Shown: positions 7,450-16,724 of the stretch, one piece after another
Layout: each line of letters starts with the position of its first letter
Position numbering within the stretch: the first letter of the stretch is position 1
Assembly: GCF_900129905.1 (NCBI RefSeq)
Contig: NZ_FQXG01000007.1
Coordinates: forward strand, 186,001-250,000
Direction of reading: 5' to 3'
Source: Ferrimonas marina
GTDB lineage: Bacteria > Pseudomonadota > Gammaproteobacteria > Enterobacterales > Shewanellaceae
Length of the DNA: 64,000 nucleotides
Program-made: the position numbers and the translations under genes
The notes under the pieces: model-generated
Told to the model about the DNA's origin: nothing
What the model saw: only the letters and a program-made list of their open reading frames with translations
The model's database searches: none

Positions 7450-10400
7450 TTAGTGCACCTCTCGGCGCAGCCACCCCCGATCCGACATGATGGCGTAGGC
7501 GCAGGGGATCATGAACAGCACCAGCAGGGTGGAGGCAAAGATCCCGAACACGATGGAGACCACCATCGGCTTGACCACCTGGGCCTGCAGGCTCGGCTCC
7601 ATCAGCAGCGGCAGCAGTCCGGCGGCGGTGGTCAGCGAGGTGAGGAACACCGCACGGAAGCGCTCCCGGCTGGCCTCTACCACGGCGTCCAGCACCTGCT
7701 CTCCCCGCTCCATATGGTGGCGGATGTACTGCACCAGCAGGATCGAGTCGTTCACCACCACCCCGGATAGGGAGATGAAGCCCATGATGGAGGGCATCGA
7801 CAGATCGTAACCGGTCAGCCAGTGTCCCCAGAGTACGCCGATCAGCGCCAGCGGGATGGCAATCATCACCACCGCCGGCTCCTTGTAGCTGCGGAACTGC
7901 AGGCTGAGGATGGCGTAGATCCCGAACAGACCCAGGATAAAGCCACGCTTCATCGAATCCCCGGTCTCCTGGGTCTCCTTGGCCTGGCCCTCGAAGCCAA
8001 AGCTGACATTGGGGTACTGGGCCCGGATCTCAGGCAACGCCTCCTGCATCAGCTGGCGGTTGATGTCCGAGGCGTTAGCCACCCGGCTATCGACACTGCC
8101 AAACACCGTGATGGTGCGTAGCCCCTCGAATCGCTGGATCCGCACGTAGCCGCGCTGCCAGCTTAGATCCGCCACACTGGCCAGGGGCAGCTGACTGCCA
8201 TCCGCCAGGAACACCGGGAAGCGGGCCAGTGACTCCAGATCCGCCGCCTGGCTGCGGTCGAGCTGAACCATCACCCGCAGGTTCTCCGGCCCCAGCTGGA
8301 TCTCATCCGCCAGATTGCCGTAGTAGGCACCCCGCAGCTGACTGGCCACCATCTGGCCGGTCAGGCCAAAGCTCTCCGCACCGGGGCGCAGGGTGATCAG
8401 CAGTTCATCCTTACCCGGACGCATGTTGTCCAGCAGATTGTGGACGCCATTGAACTGACCGAGGTACTGCTGGACCGCCACCGATACTGCCTTAAGCTCC
8501 TCCAGGTCATCGCCGCGGATGCGCAGCTCAATGGCGCGGCCGCCGGGGCCGTGCATCGGCTGGCTGAACACCAGGGAGATCGGCTCCGCCAGCTCACCCA
8601 CCTCGGTGCGCCAGTCCGCCAGGAAATCCTCGATACGGCTCTGGCGGATCTCGGCGCTGCGCAGGTCCAGCCTCACCGTGGCCACATGAGGGCCGGATTC
8701 ACCGGCATCCACGTTGAAGTTGAACTGCTCCGCTCGGTGCAAGATCAGCGGCTCACCGCCCTCGAACTGCTCGCTGTAGCGCTGGGCGACGCGCTCGGCA
8801 GCGTCGCTGATCTGGCTGGCGACCGCCTCGGTCCGGTGCAGCGGTGCCCCCGGCGGCAGGATGATGCGCGCCTCGGCCACATCGCCATCCAGCTCAGGAA
8901 AGGCGCTGAACTTGACCGCACCGCCAGCCAACAGGGCAATAGAGGCAAACAGCAGGCCGATCACCCCACCGAATACCGCGTAACGACGCTGTACCGCCCA
9001 GCGTACCGCGGTCACCAGCCGCTCATTGCGAAACGCCTCGAAGCGTTCGCCAAACCGAGCCTTGGCCCGCTGCAGGCGCACCAGGCGCTGCTTGGGTACC
9101 GGCTTGCCTTCGGCGATCAACTGGGCCCGGCGGGCCTCGCGCTGTTTCTGCTTGTGCATGGAGTGAGCCAGGTGAGCCGGCAGGATCAGGAAGGCCTCCA
9201 GCAGCGAGATGGAGAGCACCAGCAGCAGCACCTTGGGCACATCCCCCAGCACCGCTCCCATCTGGCCATCGAGAAACAGCATGCCACCGAAGATACAGAT
9301 GGTGGTGAGGTAGCTGGAGAGCACCCCGGGGAACACCTTCTTCACCCCCTGGGTGACCGCCTCGTCGATGCCAAGCCCCTTCTCGATATGGGCGGCGATG
9401 GACTCGGAGATCACGATGGCATCGTCCATCAGGATACCGATGGCCATCAACAGCGCGACCAGGGACATGATATTGATGGAGATCCCCAGCACCGACATCA
9501 TGTAGATGGCACCAAGGAAGGAGACCGGCAGGCCCGCGGCAACCCAGAAGGAGTAGCGCAGGGAGAAGAACAGCCACATTACGGCGAACACCAGCAGGAT
9601 CCCCTGCAGGCCGTTGTTGACCATCATGTTGAGCCGGTCTTTCACCAGCGAGGAGAGGTCGTTGGAGAGCACCAGCTGCACCCCGTCAGGGGCACGCAGC
9701 TGCTCAGCCTCGATAAAGGCCGCTACCTTCTCCTTGACCCGCATGGCGTCTTCCGACTTGTTCTTGCTGATCTTCAACGCCGCCGACAGCTTGTCGTCGA
9801 ACAGGATCTTGGACTCTTCCAGCTCGAAGGTATCGGTGATGGTGGCGATCTCCGCCAGGGTTACCTGGGCACCATCGGGGCTGGCGGCCACCACCAGCTG
9901 GCCGAGGCCGCGGGGGGTCACCTGGCGCTGGTCGAAGCGCAGCATCAGGTTGCGATCCGCCAGCTCCAGGTTGCCCGCCGGCATCATCACGTTTTGCTGG
10001 CGCACGGTGGTGGCGACATCATTGACCGACAGGCCGTGGCGGCGCAGCGCCACCTCATCCAGCTCCACCCGCAGCAGGTGGTTGGAGAAGCCGGCCACGT
10101 TGATAAGCGCCACCCCGGTCTGCAGCTTCATCCGCCGCTTGAGATCCTCGGCGTAGGCCTTGAGTTCCGGCATCGACAGATCCGCGGCGATGGCCACGTC
10201 GATCACAGGCTCGGTCCACTCCAGCTCCTCCACCACCGGAGGCTCAATCTCGCTGGGAAAGTCCTTGATGGCGCGGATCCGGGTCTGGACATCCACCAGC
10301 ATCCGGGTCATGTCTGCCTTGTCGTCGATCTTCAGGCGCAGGCTGGCAAGGCCCTCGCTGGCCTGACAGGTCATCTCACGGATATTGGAGAGGCCATCCA

Positions 10401-10605
10401 CCGCATCCTCCATCCGCAGACAGAGATTCTGCTCCGCCTGGAAGGGGGTCGCGCCGGGGTAAACTACGGTGGCACCGATGTAGTTGAACTTGAACTCCGG
10501 GAAAGTATCCCGTTTGACGCTGCCGATGCTCAGCAGCCCCACCATCAGCAGCAACCCCATCAGCAGGTTGGCCGCGGTGGGGTGGCGGACAAAGTAGCGG
10601 ATCAT
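7450..10605 (-). CDS. RND-type efflux transporter permease (HAE family)
   Basis: A 1051-residue inner membrane RND permease, the proton-driven pump of a tripartite efflux system. The N-terminal first helix (ANLLMGLLLMVGLL) is followed by a periplasmic porter domain, then helices 2-6 with GILMDDAIVISE holding the proton-relay Asp pair. The second half repeats this plan. Where AcrB has its essential lysine in helix 10 (AKNAILIVEF), this protein has VVVNDSILLVQY, so the Lys is replaced by Asn, as in a subgroup of RND pumps. A cytoplasmic insert of about 60 residues rich in Lys, Arg and Gln (from about 478) follows helix 6. The start overlaps the adaptor gene by four bases. Substrates cannot be told from the sequence. 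Confidence 0.93.
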   Translation of the reverse strand: MIRYFVRHPTAANLLMGLLLMVGLLSIGSVKRDTFPEFKFNYIGATVVYPGATPFQAEQNLCLRMEDAVDGLSNIREMTCQASEGLASLRLKIDDKADMTRMLVDVQTRIRAIKDFPSEIEPPVVEELEWTEPVIDVAIAADLSMPELKAYAEDLKRRMKLQTGVALINVAGFSNHLLRVELDEVALRRHGLSVNDVATTVRQQNVMMPAGNLELADRNLMLRFDQRQVTPRGLGQLVVAASPDGAQVTLAEIATITDTFELEESKILFDDKLSAALKISKNKSEDAMRVKEKVAAFIEAEQLRAPDGVQLVLSNDLSSLVKDRLNMMVNNGLQGILLVFAVMWLFFSLRYSFWVAAGLPVSFLGAIYMMSVLGISINIMSLVALLMAIGILMDDAIVISESIAAHIEKGLGIDEAVTQGVKKVFPGVLSSYLTTICIFGGMLFLDGQMGAVLGDVPKVLLLVLSISLLEAFLILPAHLAHSMHKQKQREARRAQLIAEGKPVPKQRLVRLQRAKARFGERFEAFRNERLVTAVRWAVQRRYAVFGGVIGLLFASIALLAGGAVKFSAFPELDGDVAEARIILPPGAPLHRTEAVASQISDAAERVAQRYSEQFEGGEPLILHRAEQFNFNVDAGESGPHVATVRLDLRSAEIRQSRIEDFLADWRTEVGELAEPISLVFSQPMHGPGGRAIELRIRGDDLEELKAVSVAVQQYLGQFNGVHNLLDNMRPGKDELLITLRPGAESFGLTGQMVASQLRGAYYGNLADEIQLGPENLRVMVQLDRSQAADLESLARFPVFLADGSQLPLASVADLSWQRGYVRIQRFEGLRTITVFGSVDSRVANASDINRQLMQEALPEIRAQYPNVSFGFEGQAKETQETGDSMKRGFILGLFGIYAILSLQFRSYKEPAVVMIAIPLALIGVLWGHWLTGYDLSMPSIMGFISLSGVVVNDSILLVQYIRHHMERGEQVLDAVVEASRERFRAVFLTSLTTAAGLLPLLMEPSLQAQVVKPMVVSIVFGIFASTLLVLFMIPCAYAIMSDRGWLRREVH

Positions 10606-11885
10606 TGCTCCGCCTCCGTACGCAACAGCATCCCCGGCACCGCCGGCAGCAGGTCATTGAGCACCAGGTCAACATCCGAGGGCAGTGCGCCACGCACCGC
10701 CACCTGGTCGCCCCGGCGGTAAAGCACCTCCACCGGCTCAATGCGCAGGCGAGATTGCTGGTCCATCAGGTAGAGTCGCTCACCGCGCAGGGCGCGGCTG
10801 GGTACCACAACCTGTTCACGCTCCGGGCCACGGATGCGAGCAGTGACAAACAGATCCTTCACCAGCGGCGGCCGTTGGGCCAGATCCAGTTGCTGATAAT
10901 CCTGCTTCACCAGCAGCACCACGCCAACGGTGGCCTGGTTGGGATCCACCGACTCGCGGATCCGCACCACCTCGGCATCCCAGTTGACGCTGAGTTCACC
11001 GCTGTCGAGCTGGACCTCGGCCTGCAACGACAGCGCCCGGTTGCGCAGGGCGTCTTCGGAATGGCTGCCCAGCAGGCGCTGCATATCGTGCAGCGCTACC
11101 GCCACCTCGATCTCCATCTGGTCGATGCCATGCAGCGTCACCATCACCTGGTTGGCTGAGACCACCTGGCCGGTCTCCACACTGACCTCCGCCACGCGGC
11201 CGTCAAAGGGCATGGTCACACGGGTCTGGCTCAGGCGCCGCTCGGCATCCGCCACCGAGGCCTCGGCCACCTTCAGCTGGGCCTGGGCTACCTGGCGGTC
11301 GTCGGGCAGCAGTTGCAACTGGTTCTCCAGCTCCTGCACCAGCTTGCGCTGGGCCAGCAGCGATTGCTGTTGGTTGTCCAGCTCGGAGTCGGAGATCAGG
11401 CTGCGCTGCTTGAGCGACTGCTTGCGCTCGGTCTCCGCCTGGGTCAGCTGCAGACGCCCCTGCTCCAGCTCCAGGCTGGCCTGCAGGTTGTTCTCGTTCT
11501 GGCTCAGCCGGGTCAGCTGCGCCGCCGCAGCGTTGCGATCCGCCCGGGCCTGGGCCAGTCGCAGCTCAAACTCCAGCGGCTCGATCTCCAGCAGCAGGGC
11601 GCCCTTGGGCAGCAGACGCCCGGCTTCCAGCTGAGGATTACGGTAGCGCACCGGTCCACCCAGCTCCGCTACCGCCTGCCACACCCGCTTGGGCTCAACC
11701 CGGCCAAAGGCGCTGATCTCCGGCGCCAGTGGCGCGCGCTCCAGTGGCATCACCTCAACCAGGCGGGCTCGATCATAAGACTCGTTAACCGGTGCCTTGG
11801 GGCGCAGCATCACCGCGGCCACCAGGCACAGTACACCCAGGGCGATGCCGATAGGCAGCCAGCGTTTTTTCGGGGTTGAACTCAT
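10602..11885 (-). CDS. RND efflux periplasmic adaptor (membrane fusion protein)
   Basis: A 427-residue adaptor that links the RND pump to an outer membrane channel. A single N-terminal membrane anchor (WLPIGIALGVLCLVAAVML) is followed by the beta-barrel and lipoyl halves around a long coiled-coil hairpin rich in Gln and Leu (about residues 100-210), and VTMPFDGRVAEVSVETGQVV, the second lipoyl half. ATG at 11885 was chosen because AAAGAG lies seven bases upstream; ten more codons are open. It is the first gene of a two-gene operon; no outer membrane channel or regulator gene adjoins, so the pump may use a shared channel. Confidence 0.9.
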   Translation of the reverse strand: MSSTPKKRWLPIGIALGVLCLVAAVMLRPKAPVNESYDRARLVEVMPLERAPLAPEISAFGRVEPKRVWQAVAELGGPVRYRNPQLEAGRLLPKGALLLEIEPLEFELRLAQARADRNAAAAQLTRLSQNENNLQASLELEQGRLQLTQAETERKQSLKQRSLISDSELDNQQQSLLAQRKLVQELENQLQLLPDDRQVAQAQLKVAEASVADAERRLSQTRVTMPFDGRVAEVSVETGQVVSANQVMVTLHGIDQMEIEVAVALHDMQRLLGSHSEDALRNRALSLQAEVQLDSGELSVNWDAEVVRIRESVDPNQATVGVVLLVKQDYQQLDLAQRPPLVKDLFVTARIRGPEREQVVVPSRALRGERLYLMDQQSRLRIEPVEVLYRRGDQVAVRGALPSDVDLVLNDLLPAVPGMLLRTEAEQ

Positions 11886-12025
11886 GGTTTCACTCTTTGT
11901 CAGCACAGGCGCCAAAGGCCGCGGGGACGGCCAGATATCGCGCAGCGGGATTTATCCCGGGCATTGTACGTGGCAGATCCTGTACCAAAGAGGGAAAAGC
12001 TATCGAAGAGAGCGGGTTGGAGTTG

Positions 12026-12058
12026 AAAAATCGGAACGGGATCACCCCGTTCCGAAAA
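12026..12058 (-). terminator. Terminator after pilT-pilU
   Basis: Perfect hairpin TCGGAACGGG-ATCA-CCCGTTCCGA. On the minus strand it is followed by a T run (TTTTTCAACT), so it ends the pilT-pilU transcript 13 bases after the pilU stop. Confidence 0.85.
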
Positions 12059-12070
12059 CAGTGAGGCCGG

Positions 12071-13186
12071 TCAGTCCAGATCGATGGTGAGATCACCGCG
12101 CAGACGGCTGCCCTGCTCGCCTCGCTGCTGTAGCTTCACCATCAGGCGGAGGTCGTTGGCAGAATCGGCATGGTGCAGGGCATCGGCGTAGCTGATCTCA
12201 TCCTGGCTGTAGAGCTCAAACAGGGCCTGGTCGAAGGTTTGCATCCCCTGCTCCCGGCTGTTGGCCATGGTCTCCTTGAGCAGGTGCAGCTCCCCTTTGG
12301 CGATGATGTCCGCCACCCTGGGGGTATTGAGCAGCACCTCGATGGCCACCCGTCGCCCTTTGCCATCCCGCCGGGGGATCAGCTGCTGGGCCATCACCGC
12401 CTTGAGGTTCACCGACAGGTCAAACAGCACCTGTTTATGCTTGGTTTCCGGCACCAGGTGGAGGATACGATCCAGCACCTGGTTGGCGTTGCTGGCGTGC
12501 AGGGTAGCCATACACAAGTGGCCGGTTTCGGCAAAGGCAAGGGCAAACTCCATGGTCTTCTGGGTACGGATCTCACCCAGCAGCAACAGGTCCGGTGCCT
12601 GGCGCAGTGAGCTTTTCATCGCCGCTTCGAAGCTCTCGGTGTCGGTACCCACCTCACGCTGGGTGACGATGCTCTTGTCGTGCTGATGGACGTACTCGAT
12701 GGGGTCCTCGATGGTGAGAATATGGCCGCGCTGGCTTTGATTGCGCAGCCCCACCATGGCCGCCAGCGAGGTGGACTTACCGGTGCCGGTGGCCCCTGCC
12801 AGGATCACCAGCCCCCGCTTGGCCATCGCCACTTCCTTCATCACCTCAGGCAGATGCAGCTCCTCCATGGTCGGGATCTGGGTGTGGATGGCACGCAGCA
12901 CCATGCCGGGGTAATCCCGCTGCCAGAAGGCGGAGACACGGAAACGGGCCTGCTCAATGCCACTGGCATAACCAAAGTTGGCCTCCCGCTCCAGCTCAAA
13001 GCGTTGCCGAATCTCGTCGCTCATCACCTGATCGAGCAGTGACATCACCTCTGCCTCCCCCAGTACCTGGTCCGACAGGGGCTGTAGCTCCCCGTCGATC
13101 TTGGCGCTGGCGGGAAAGCCCACGGTGATAAAAAGATCCGACGCCCGATGGGCCAACATCGTTTGCAGCAGAGCCTGAATGTCCAT
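12071..13186 (-). CDS. pilU: Type IV pilus retraction ATPase PilU
   Basis: A 371-residue hexameric ATPase of the PilT/PilU group that assists pilus retraction. It has the N-terminal PAS-like domain (MLAHRASDLFITVGFPASAKIDG), Walker A GATGTGKST, the ILTIEDPIEYVHQ Asp box, Walker B LLLLGEIRTQKTM and a His box. It differs from PilT in the C-terminal third (TPRVADIIAKGELHLLKETM). It lies 19 bases downstream of pilT, the usual arrangement; the two proteins act together at the inner membrane base of the pilus. Confidence 0.93.
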   Translation of the reverse strand: MDIQALLQTMLAHRASDLFITVGFPASAKIDGELQPLSDQVLGEAEVMSLLDQVMSDEIRQRFELEREANFGYASGIEQARFRVSAFWQRDYPGMVLRAIHTQIPTMEELHLPEVMKEVAMAKRGLVILAGATGTGKSTSLAAMVGLRNQSQRGHILTIEDPIEYVHQHDKSIVTQREVGTDTESFEAAMKSSLRQAPDLLLLGEIRTQKTMEFALAFAETGHLCMATLHASNANQVLDRILHLVPETKHKQVLFDLSVNLKAVMAQQLIPRRDGKGRRVAIEVLLNTPRVADIIAKGELHLLKETMANSREQGMQTFDQALFELYSQDEISYADALHHADSANDLRLMVKLQQRGEQGSRLRGDLTIDLD

Positions 13187-13205
13187 ATTCGCCTCGCGGT
13201 CTGGT

Positions 13206-14240
13206 TTAGAAACTGCTCTTCTGACTCATCTTGCTCATCGCATCAGCACGGGTGATGAGCCCCTGATTTACCAAGTTTTCCAACCCCTGATCCAGGGTTT
13301 GCATGCCGTGAGCCATACCAGTTTGGATGGCGGAATACATCTGCGCCACCTTGTCCTCTCGAATGAGGTTGCGGATCGCCGGGGTGCCGATCATGATCTC
13401 ATGGGCCGCCACCCGGCCGCCGCCCGCCTTCTTGATCAGGGTCTGGGAGATCACCGCCTGCAGGGATTCCGACAGCATGGTGCGCACCATATCCTTCTCG
13501 CCGGCGGGGAACACGTCCACCACACGGTCGATGGTCTTGGCGGCAGAGGTGGTGTGCAGGGTGCCAAACACCAGGTGACCGGTCTCCGCCGCGGTCAGCG
13601 CCAGGCGGATGGTTTCCAGATCACGCATCTCCCCCACCAGAATCACATCCGGGTCCTCACGCAGGGCACTGCGCAGGGCTGCAGCAAAGTTGTGAGTATC
13701 CCGATGTACCTCACGCTGGTTGATCAGGCAGTTCTTGGGGTCATGAACAAATTCGATCGGGTCTTCGATGGTGAGGATATGATCGTGACGCTGCTCATTG
13801 ATGTAATCCACCATCGCCGCCAGGGTGGTACTCTTACCGGAGCCGGTGGGGCCGGTCACCAGCACCAGGCCACGGGGATAGGAAGCGATATCCCGGAAGA
13901 TGTCCGGCACACCGAGCTGCTCCAGGGTCAGCACCGAGCTGGGGATGGTACGGAATACCGCAGCGGCACCACGACTCTGGTTGAAGGCATTAACACGGAA
14001 ACGGGCCAACCCGGGGATCTCGAAGGAGAAATCGATCTCCAGGTTTTCCTCGTACTCTTTGCGCTGTTTGTCGTTCATGATGTCGTAGATCAGCGCGTGG
14101 ACCTCTTTGTGGTCCATCGAGGGCAGGTTGATCTTACGAACCTCGCCATCCACTCGAATTAACGGTGGAACCCCTGCGGAGAGGTGCAGATCCGAGGCGT
14201 TGTGCTTTACACTAAAGGCGAGTAATTCAGTAATTTCCAT
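13206..14240 (-). CDS. pilT: Type IV pilus retraction ATPase PilT
   Basis: A 344-residue AAA-type motor that depolymerises type IV pili for twitching and DNA uptake. Walker A GPTGSGKST is at residues 130-138, the Asp box is in HILTIEDPIEFVHD, Walker B is VILVGEMRDLETI, and the C-terminal AIRNLIRE motif, needed for retraction in characterised PilT proteins, is intact. Length equals the family norm. It is divergent from yggS across only 26 bases, so its promoter must overlap that of yggS. The pairing with yggS is conserved in many gammaproteobacteria. Confidence 0.96.
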   Translation of the reverse strand: MEITELLAFSVKHNASDLHLSAGVPPLIRVDGEVRKINLPSMDHKEVHALIYDIMNDKQRKEYEENLEIDFSFEIPGLARFRVNAFNQSRGAAAVFRTIPSSVLTLEQLGVPDIFRDIASYPRGLVLVTGPTGSGKSTTLAAMVDYINEQRHDHILTIEDPIEFVHDPKNCLINQREVHRDTHNFAAALRSALREDPDVILVGEMRDLETIRLALTAAETGHLVFGTLHTTSAAKTIDRVVDVFPAGEKDMVRTMLSESLQAVISQTLIKKAGGGRVAAHEIMIGTPAIRNLIREDKVAQMYSAIQTGMAHGMQTLDQGLENLVNQGLITRADAMSKMSQKSSF

Positions 14241-14266
14241 ATCTAGTTAACGTTCCCGAAGAGTGT

Positions 14267-14950
14267 ATGTCCACCATATCAGAGCGGATCCAGCAAGCCC
14301 AGAACCGCATCCAACAGGCCACGGCTGAAGCCAAACGGCCCGAAGGCAGCGTTACCCTGCTGGCGGTCAGCAAAACCAAGCCCGCCGAGATGGTGCGGGA
14401 GGCCCACCAGGCAGGACTGAGTCATTTTGGTGAAAACTACCTGCAGGATGCCCTAGATAAGATGGCGCAGCTGGCGGATCTGCCGCTGACCTGGCACTTC
14501 ATCGGCCCGCTGCAGTCCAACAAGACCCGGCCGGTGGCTGAGCATTTCCACTGGGTCCACAGCGTCGACCGGGACAAGATCGCCCAGCGCCTAAGTGATC
14601 AGCGCCCGGCGGGCATGGCACCACTTAATGTCTGCCTGCAGGTCAATATCTCCGCCGAGCAGAGTAAATCCGGGGTCACCCCCGAGCAGTTGCCGGCCCT
14701 GGCTGAGTTGGTAGAGCAACTGCCTGGCCTGAACCTGCGTGGACTGATGGCGATCCCCGCCGCCAGCGATGACCCGGCCGAGCAGCGCCAGGCCTTTGCC
14801 CGGCTGCGAGCCCTGCAACAACAGCTGCTGGTTAAGCACCCGGGGCTGACCACCCTGTCGATGGGGATGAGCAATGACCTGGAGGCTGCCATCTATGAGG
14901 GCAGCACTATGGTGCGGATCGGCACCGCCCTGTTTGGCGCCCGAGATTAA
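14267..14950 (+). CDS. yggS: PLP homeostasis protein YggS (PLPBP)
   Basis: A 227-residue pyridoxal phosphate-binding protein of the YggS/PROSC family, with an alanine-racemase-like barrel but no known catalytic activity; it buffers PLP and affects amino acid balance. VTLLAVSKTKPAEM holds the PLP lysine, FGENYLQDAL and WHFIGPLQSNKTR are family blocks, and LSMGMSNDLEAAI is the phosphate-binding C-terminal loop. It begins the rightward cluster that runs to hemW; proC follows after 25 bases. Confidence 0.95.
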   Translation: MSTISERIQQAQNRIQQATAEAKRPEGSVTLLAVSKTKPAEMVREAHQAGLSHFGENYLQDALDKMAQLADLPLTWHFIGPLQSNKTRPVAEHFHWVHSVDRDKIAQRLSDQRPAGMAPLNVCLQVNISAEQSKSGVTPEQLPALAELVEQLPGLNLRGLMAIPAASDDPAEQRQAFARLRALQQQLLVKHPGLTTLSMGMSNDLEAAIYEGSTMVRIGTALFGARD

Positions 14951-14975
14951 TCAATCAATGAACAAAGGAATCAGT

Positions 14976-15791
14976 GTGAGCAGAACCGTCGCCTTTATCG
15001 GCGCAGGCAATATGGCCCGCAGCATCATCAGCGGTCTGGTGGCCAGCGGCTACCCGGCAGCACAGATCATCGCCGCTAACCCAAGCCAGGGTAAGCTGGA
15101 TGCCCTGGCCTCAGAATTCGGTGTGCAAACCACCAACGACAACCTCGCCGCTTGTGAGCAGGCCGAGGTGATTGTTCTCGGTGTGAAGCCGCAGTTGATG
15201 GCCCAGGTCTGTGCCCCTATCGCCGAGCTTGACCTGTCCGGCAAGCTGGCCCTCTCCATCGCCGCCGGGGTCACCTGTGACTCACTGCAATCCTACCTGG
15301 GATCCGATGTGGCGCTGGTGCGCACCATGCCCAATACCCCTTCACTACTTGGTCTGGGCCTGACCGGCCTCTATGCGCCGGCAGGGGTATCGCAGGTGGA
15401 TAGGGACTTTGCCACCGAGCTGATGGCGGCGGTAGGCGAAACCCTGTGGCTGGAGCAGGAAGCGCAGATCGATCAGGTGATCGCCTGTGCCGGCAGCAGC
15501 CCGGCTTACTTCTTCCTGTTTATGGAAGCGATGGAGCAGGCCGCCGAGAAGATGGGGGTAACCCAGGCCGATGCCCGATTGATGATCCAGCAGGCTGCCC
15601 TTGGCGCCGCCGAGATGGTAAAACATAATCCGCAGCTGTCCCTGGCGGAACTGCGGGCCCAAGTGACCTCCAAGGGCGGAACCACCGCCAAGGCCATCGA
15701 GACCTTTGAACAACAAGGGCTGCGCAACAGCGTGGCCGATGCCATGAACGCCGCCGTCGAGCGCGCGCAGCAGATGGCGAAAGAGTTTTAA
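14976..15791 (+). CDS. proC: Pyrroline-5-carboxylate reductase
   Basis: A 271-residue enzyme that performs the last step of proline synthesis, NAD(P)H-dependent reduction of pyrroline-5-carboxylate. The Rossmann motif FIGAGNMARSIISGL is at the N-terminus, VRTMPNTPSLLGLG is the central signature, and the C-terminal dimerisation region has the proC pattern with LRAQVTSKGGTTAKAI. The GTG at 14976 was chosen because AAAGGAA lies six bases before it and the length then equals that of Escherichia coli ProC; an ATG six codons upstream (14958) is the alternative. It is followed by yggT as in other gammaproteobacteria. Confidence 0.95.
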   Translation: MSRTVAFIGAGNMARSIISGLVASGYPAAQIIAANPSQGKLDALASEFGVQTTNDNLAACEQAEVIVLGVKPQLMAQVCAPIAELDLSGKLALSIAAGVTCDSLQSYLGSDVALVRTMPNTPSLLGLGLTGLYAPAGVSQVDRDFATELMAAVGETLWLEQEAQIDQVIACAGSSPAYFFLFMEAMEQAAEKMGVTQADARLMIQQAALGAAEMVKHNPQLSLAELRAQVTSKGGTTAKAIETFEQQGLRNSVADAMNAAVERAQQMAKEF

Positions 15792-15811
15792 CACGGAAAA
15801 CGAGACCCACT

Positions 15812-16360
15812 ATGAATGATGCCATGACGTTCCTCGTCACCACCCTGCTTGAACTGTACCTGATGGTGGTGCTGCTACGCCTCTGGCTGCAATATGTTCG
15901 TGCCGACTTCTACAACCCCTTCAGCCAGTTCGTGGTGAAGGCGACCCATCCAATCCTGGCCCCCATGCGTCGGGTGGTGCCCTCCATCGGCCGCCTGGAC
16001 AGCTCAGCACTGCTGCTGGCCTTCCTGGTGGGCTCGCTGATCTGGACTGCCAAGCTGCTGCTGTCCGGTAACGGCTGGAACGTCATCGTCTTTGTGCTGG
16101 GTGCGGTCACCGTGCTGAAGAAAGCCGGCGTTCTGCTGTTCTGGATGCTGCTGATCCGCGCCATCCTCAGCTGGGTATCCCAGGGCCACAACCCGGTGGA
16201 AGCGGTACTGCATCAGCTGACCGAGCCGATGCTGGCCCCCATCCGTCGCTTCCTGCCGCCCATGGGTGGCCTGGACTTCTCCATGCTGGTGCTGCTGATC
16301 GGCATGAACTTCGTCAATATCCTGCTGCACTCCTACCTGCCCTACTGGAGCGTGGTGTGA
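15812..16360 (+). CDS. yggT: YggT family inner membrane protein
   Basis: A 182-residue membrane protein made of two YGGT repeats, each with two helices and the motif [19 protein letters not shown] (residues about 33-51) or the related [19 protein letters not shown] in the second half. Members have been linked to osmotic or potassium tolerance and cell division factors, but the function is not settled. The stop overlaps the next gene (yggU) by four bases, so they are translationally coupled. Confidence 0.93.
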   Translation: MNDAMTFLVTTLLELYLMVVLLRLWLQYVRADFYNPFSQFVVKATHPILAPMRRVVPSIGRLDSSALLLAFLVGSLIWTAKLLLSGNGWNVIVFVLGAVTVLKKAGVLLFWMLLIRAILSWVSQGHNPVEAVLHQLTEPMLAPIRRFLPPMGGLDFSMLVLLIGMNFVNILLHSYLPYWSVV

Positions 16361-16653
16361 GTCAAGCGGTCCGGCAGCAGGGGGAGTCCCTGCTGCTGAA
16401 CCTCTATATCCAGCCCAAGGCCAGCCGGGATGCGCTAGTGGGCGAGCATGGTGACGAGTTCAAGGTGGCGATCACCGCGCCACCGGTGGACGGCAAAGCC
16501 AACAGCCACCTGATCAAATACCTGGCCAAGCAGTTCAAGGTGGCCAAAGGGCAGATCACCATCGTCAAGGGCGAACTCGGCCGCCATAAGCAGCTGCGCA
16601 TCGACCAGCCCAAGGCGATCCCCAGCGCCATCGAGCAGCTGCTCAACCATTAA
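16357..16653 (+). CDS. yggU: DUF167 / UPF0235 protein YggU
   Basis: A 98-residue protein of DUF167. The marks are [20 protein letters not shown], the highly conserved [20 protein letters not shown], and [12 protein letters not shown]. The function is unknown; it is almost always found next to yggT. It starts with GTG overlapping the yggT stop (GTGA). Confidence 0.93.
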   Translation: MSQAVRQQGESLLLNLYIQPKASRDALVGEHGDEFKVAITAPPVDGKANSHLIKYLAKQFKVAKGQITIVKGELGRHKQLRIDQPKAIPSAIEQLLNH

Positions 16654-16666
16654 CCCCAAGGAAACC

Positions 16667-16707
16667 GTTGCCCGAAGGACAAGGTCTATAGTTGTAATTC
16701 GGGCAAC
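16667..16707. promoter_or_regulatory. Perfect 10-base inverted repeat before the DUF4426 gene
   Basis: GTTGCCCGAA (16667) and TTCGGGCAAC (16698) are exact inverted copies separated by 21 bases that include TCTATAGT, a possible -10 element. The arms end 17 bases before the ATG at 16725. It could be a repressor operator spanning a promoter, or a stem-loop in the 5' leader; there is no T run, so it is not a standard terminator. Confidence 0.55.
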
Positions 16708-16724
16708 TGAAATGGAGATCCCCT

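Noticed and set aside
8440-10722. Long open frame (760 codons) opposite the RND permease gene
   Set aside because: It lies antisense to a convincing RND gene over its whole length; GC-rich genes give long shadow frames, and its residues are low-complexity His/Gln/Gly text without a start signal.
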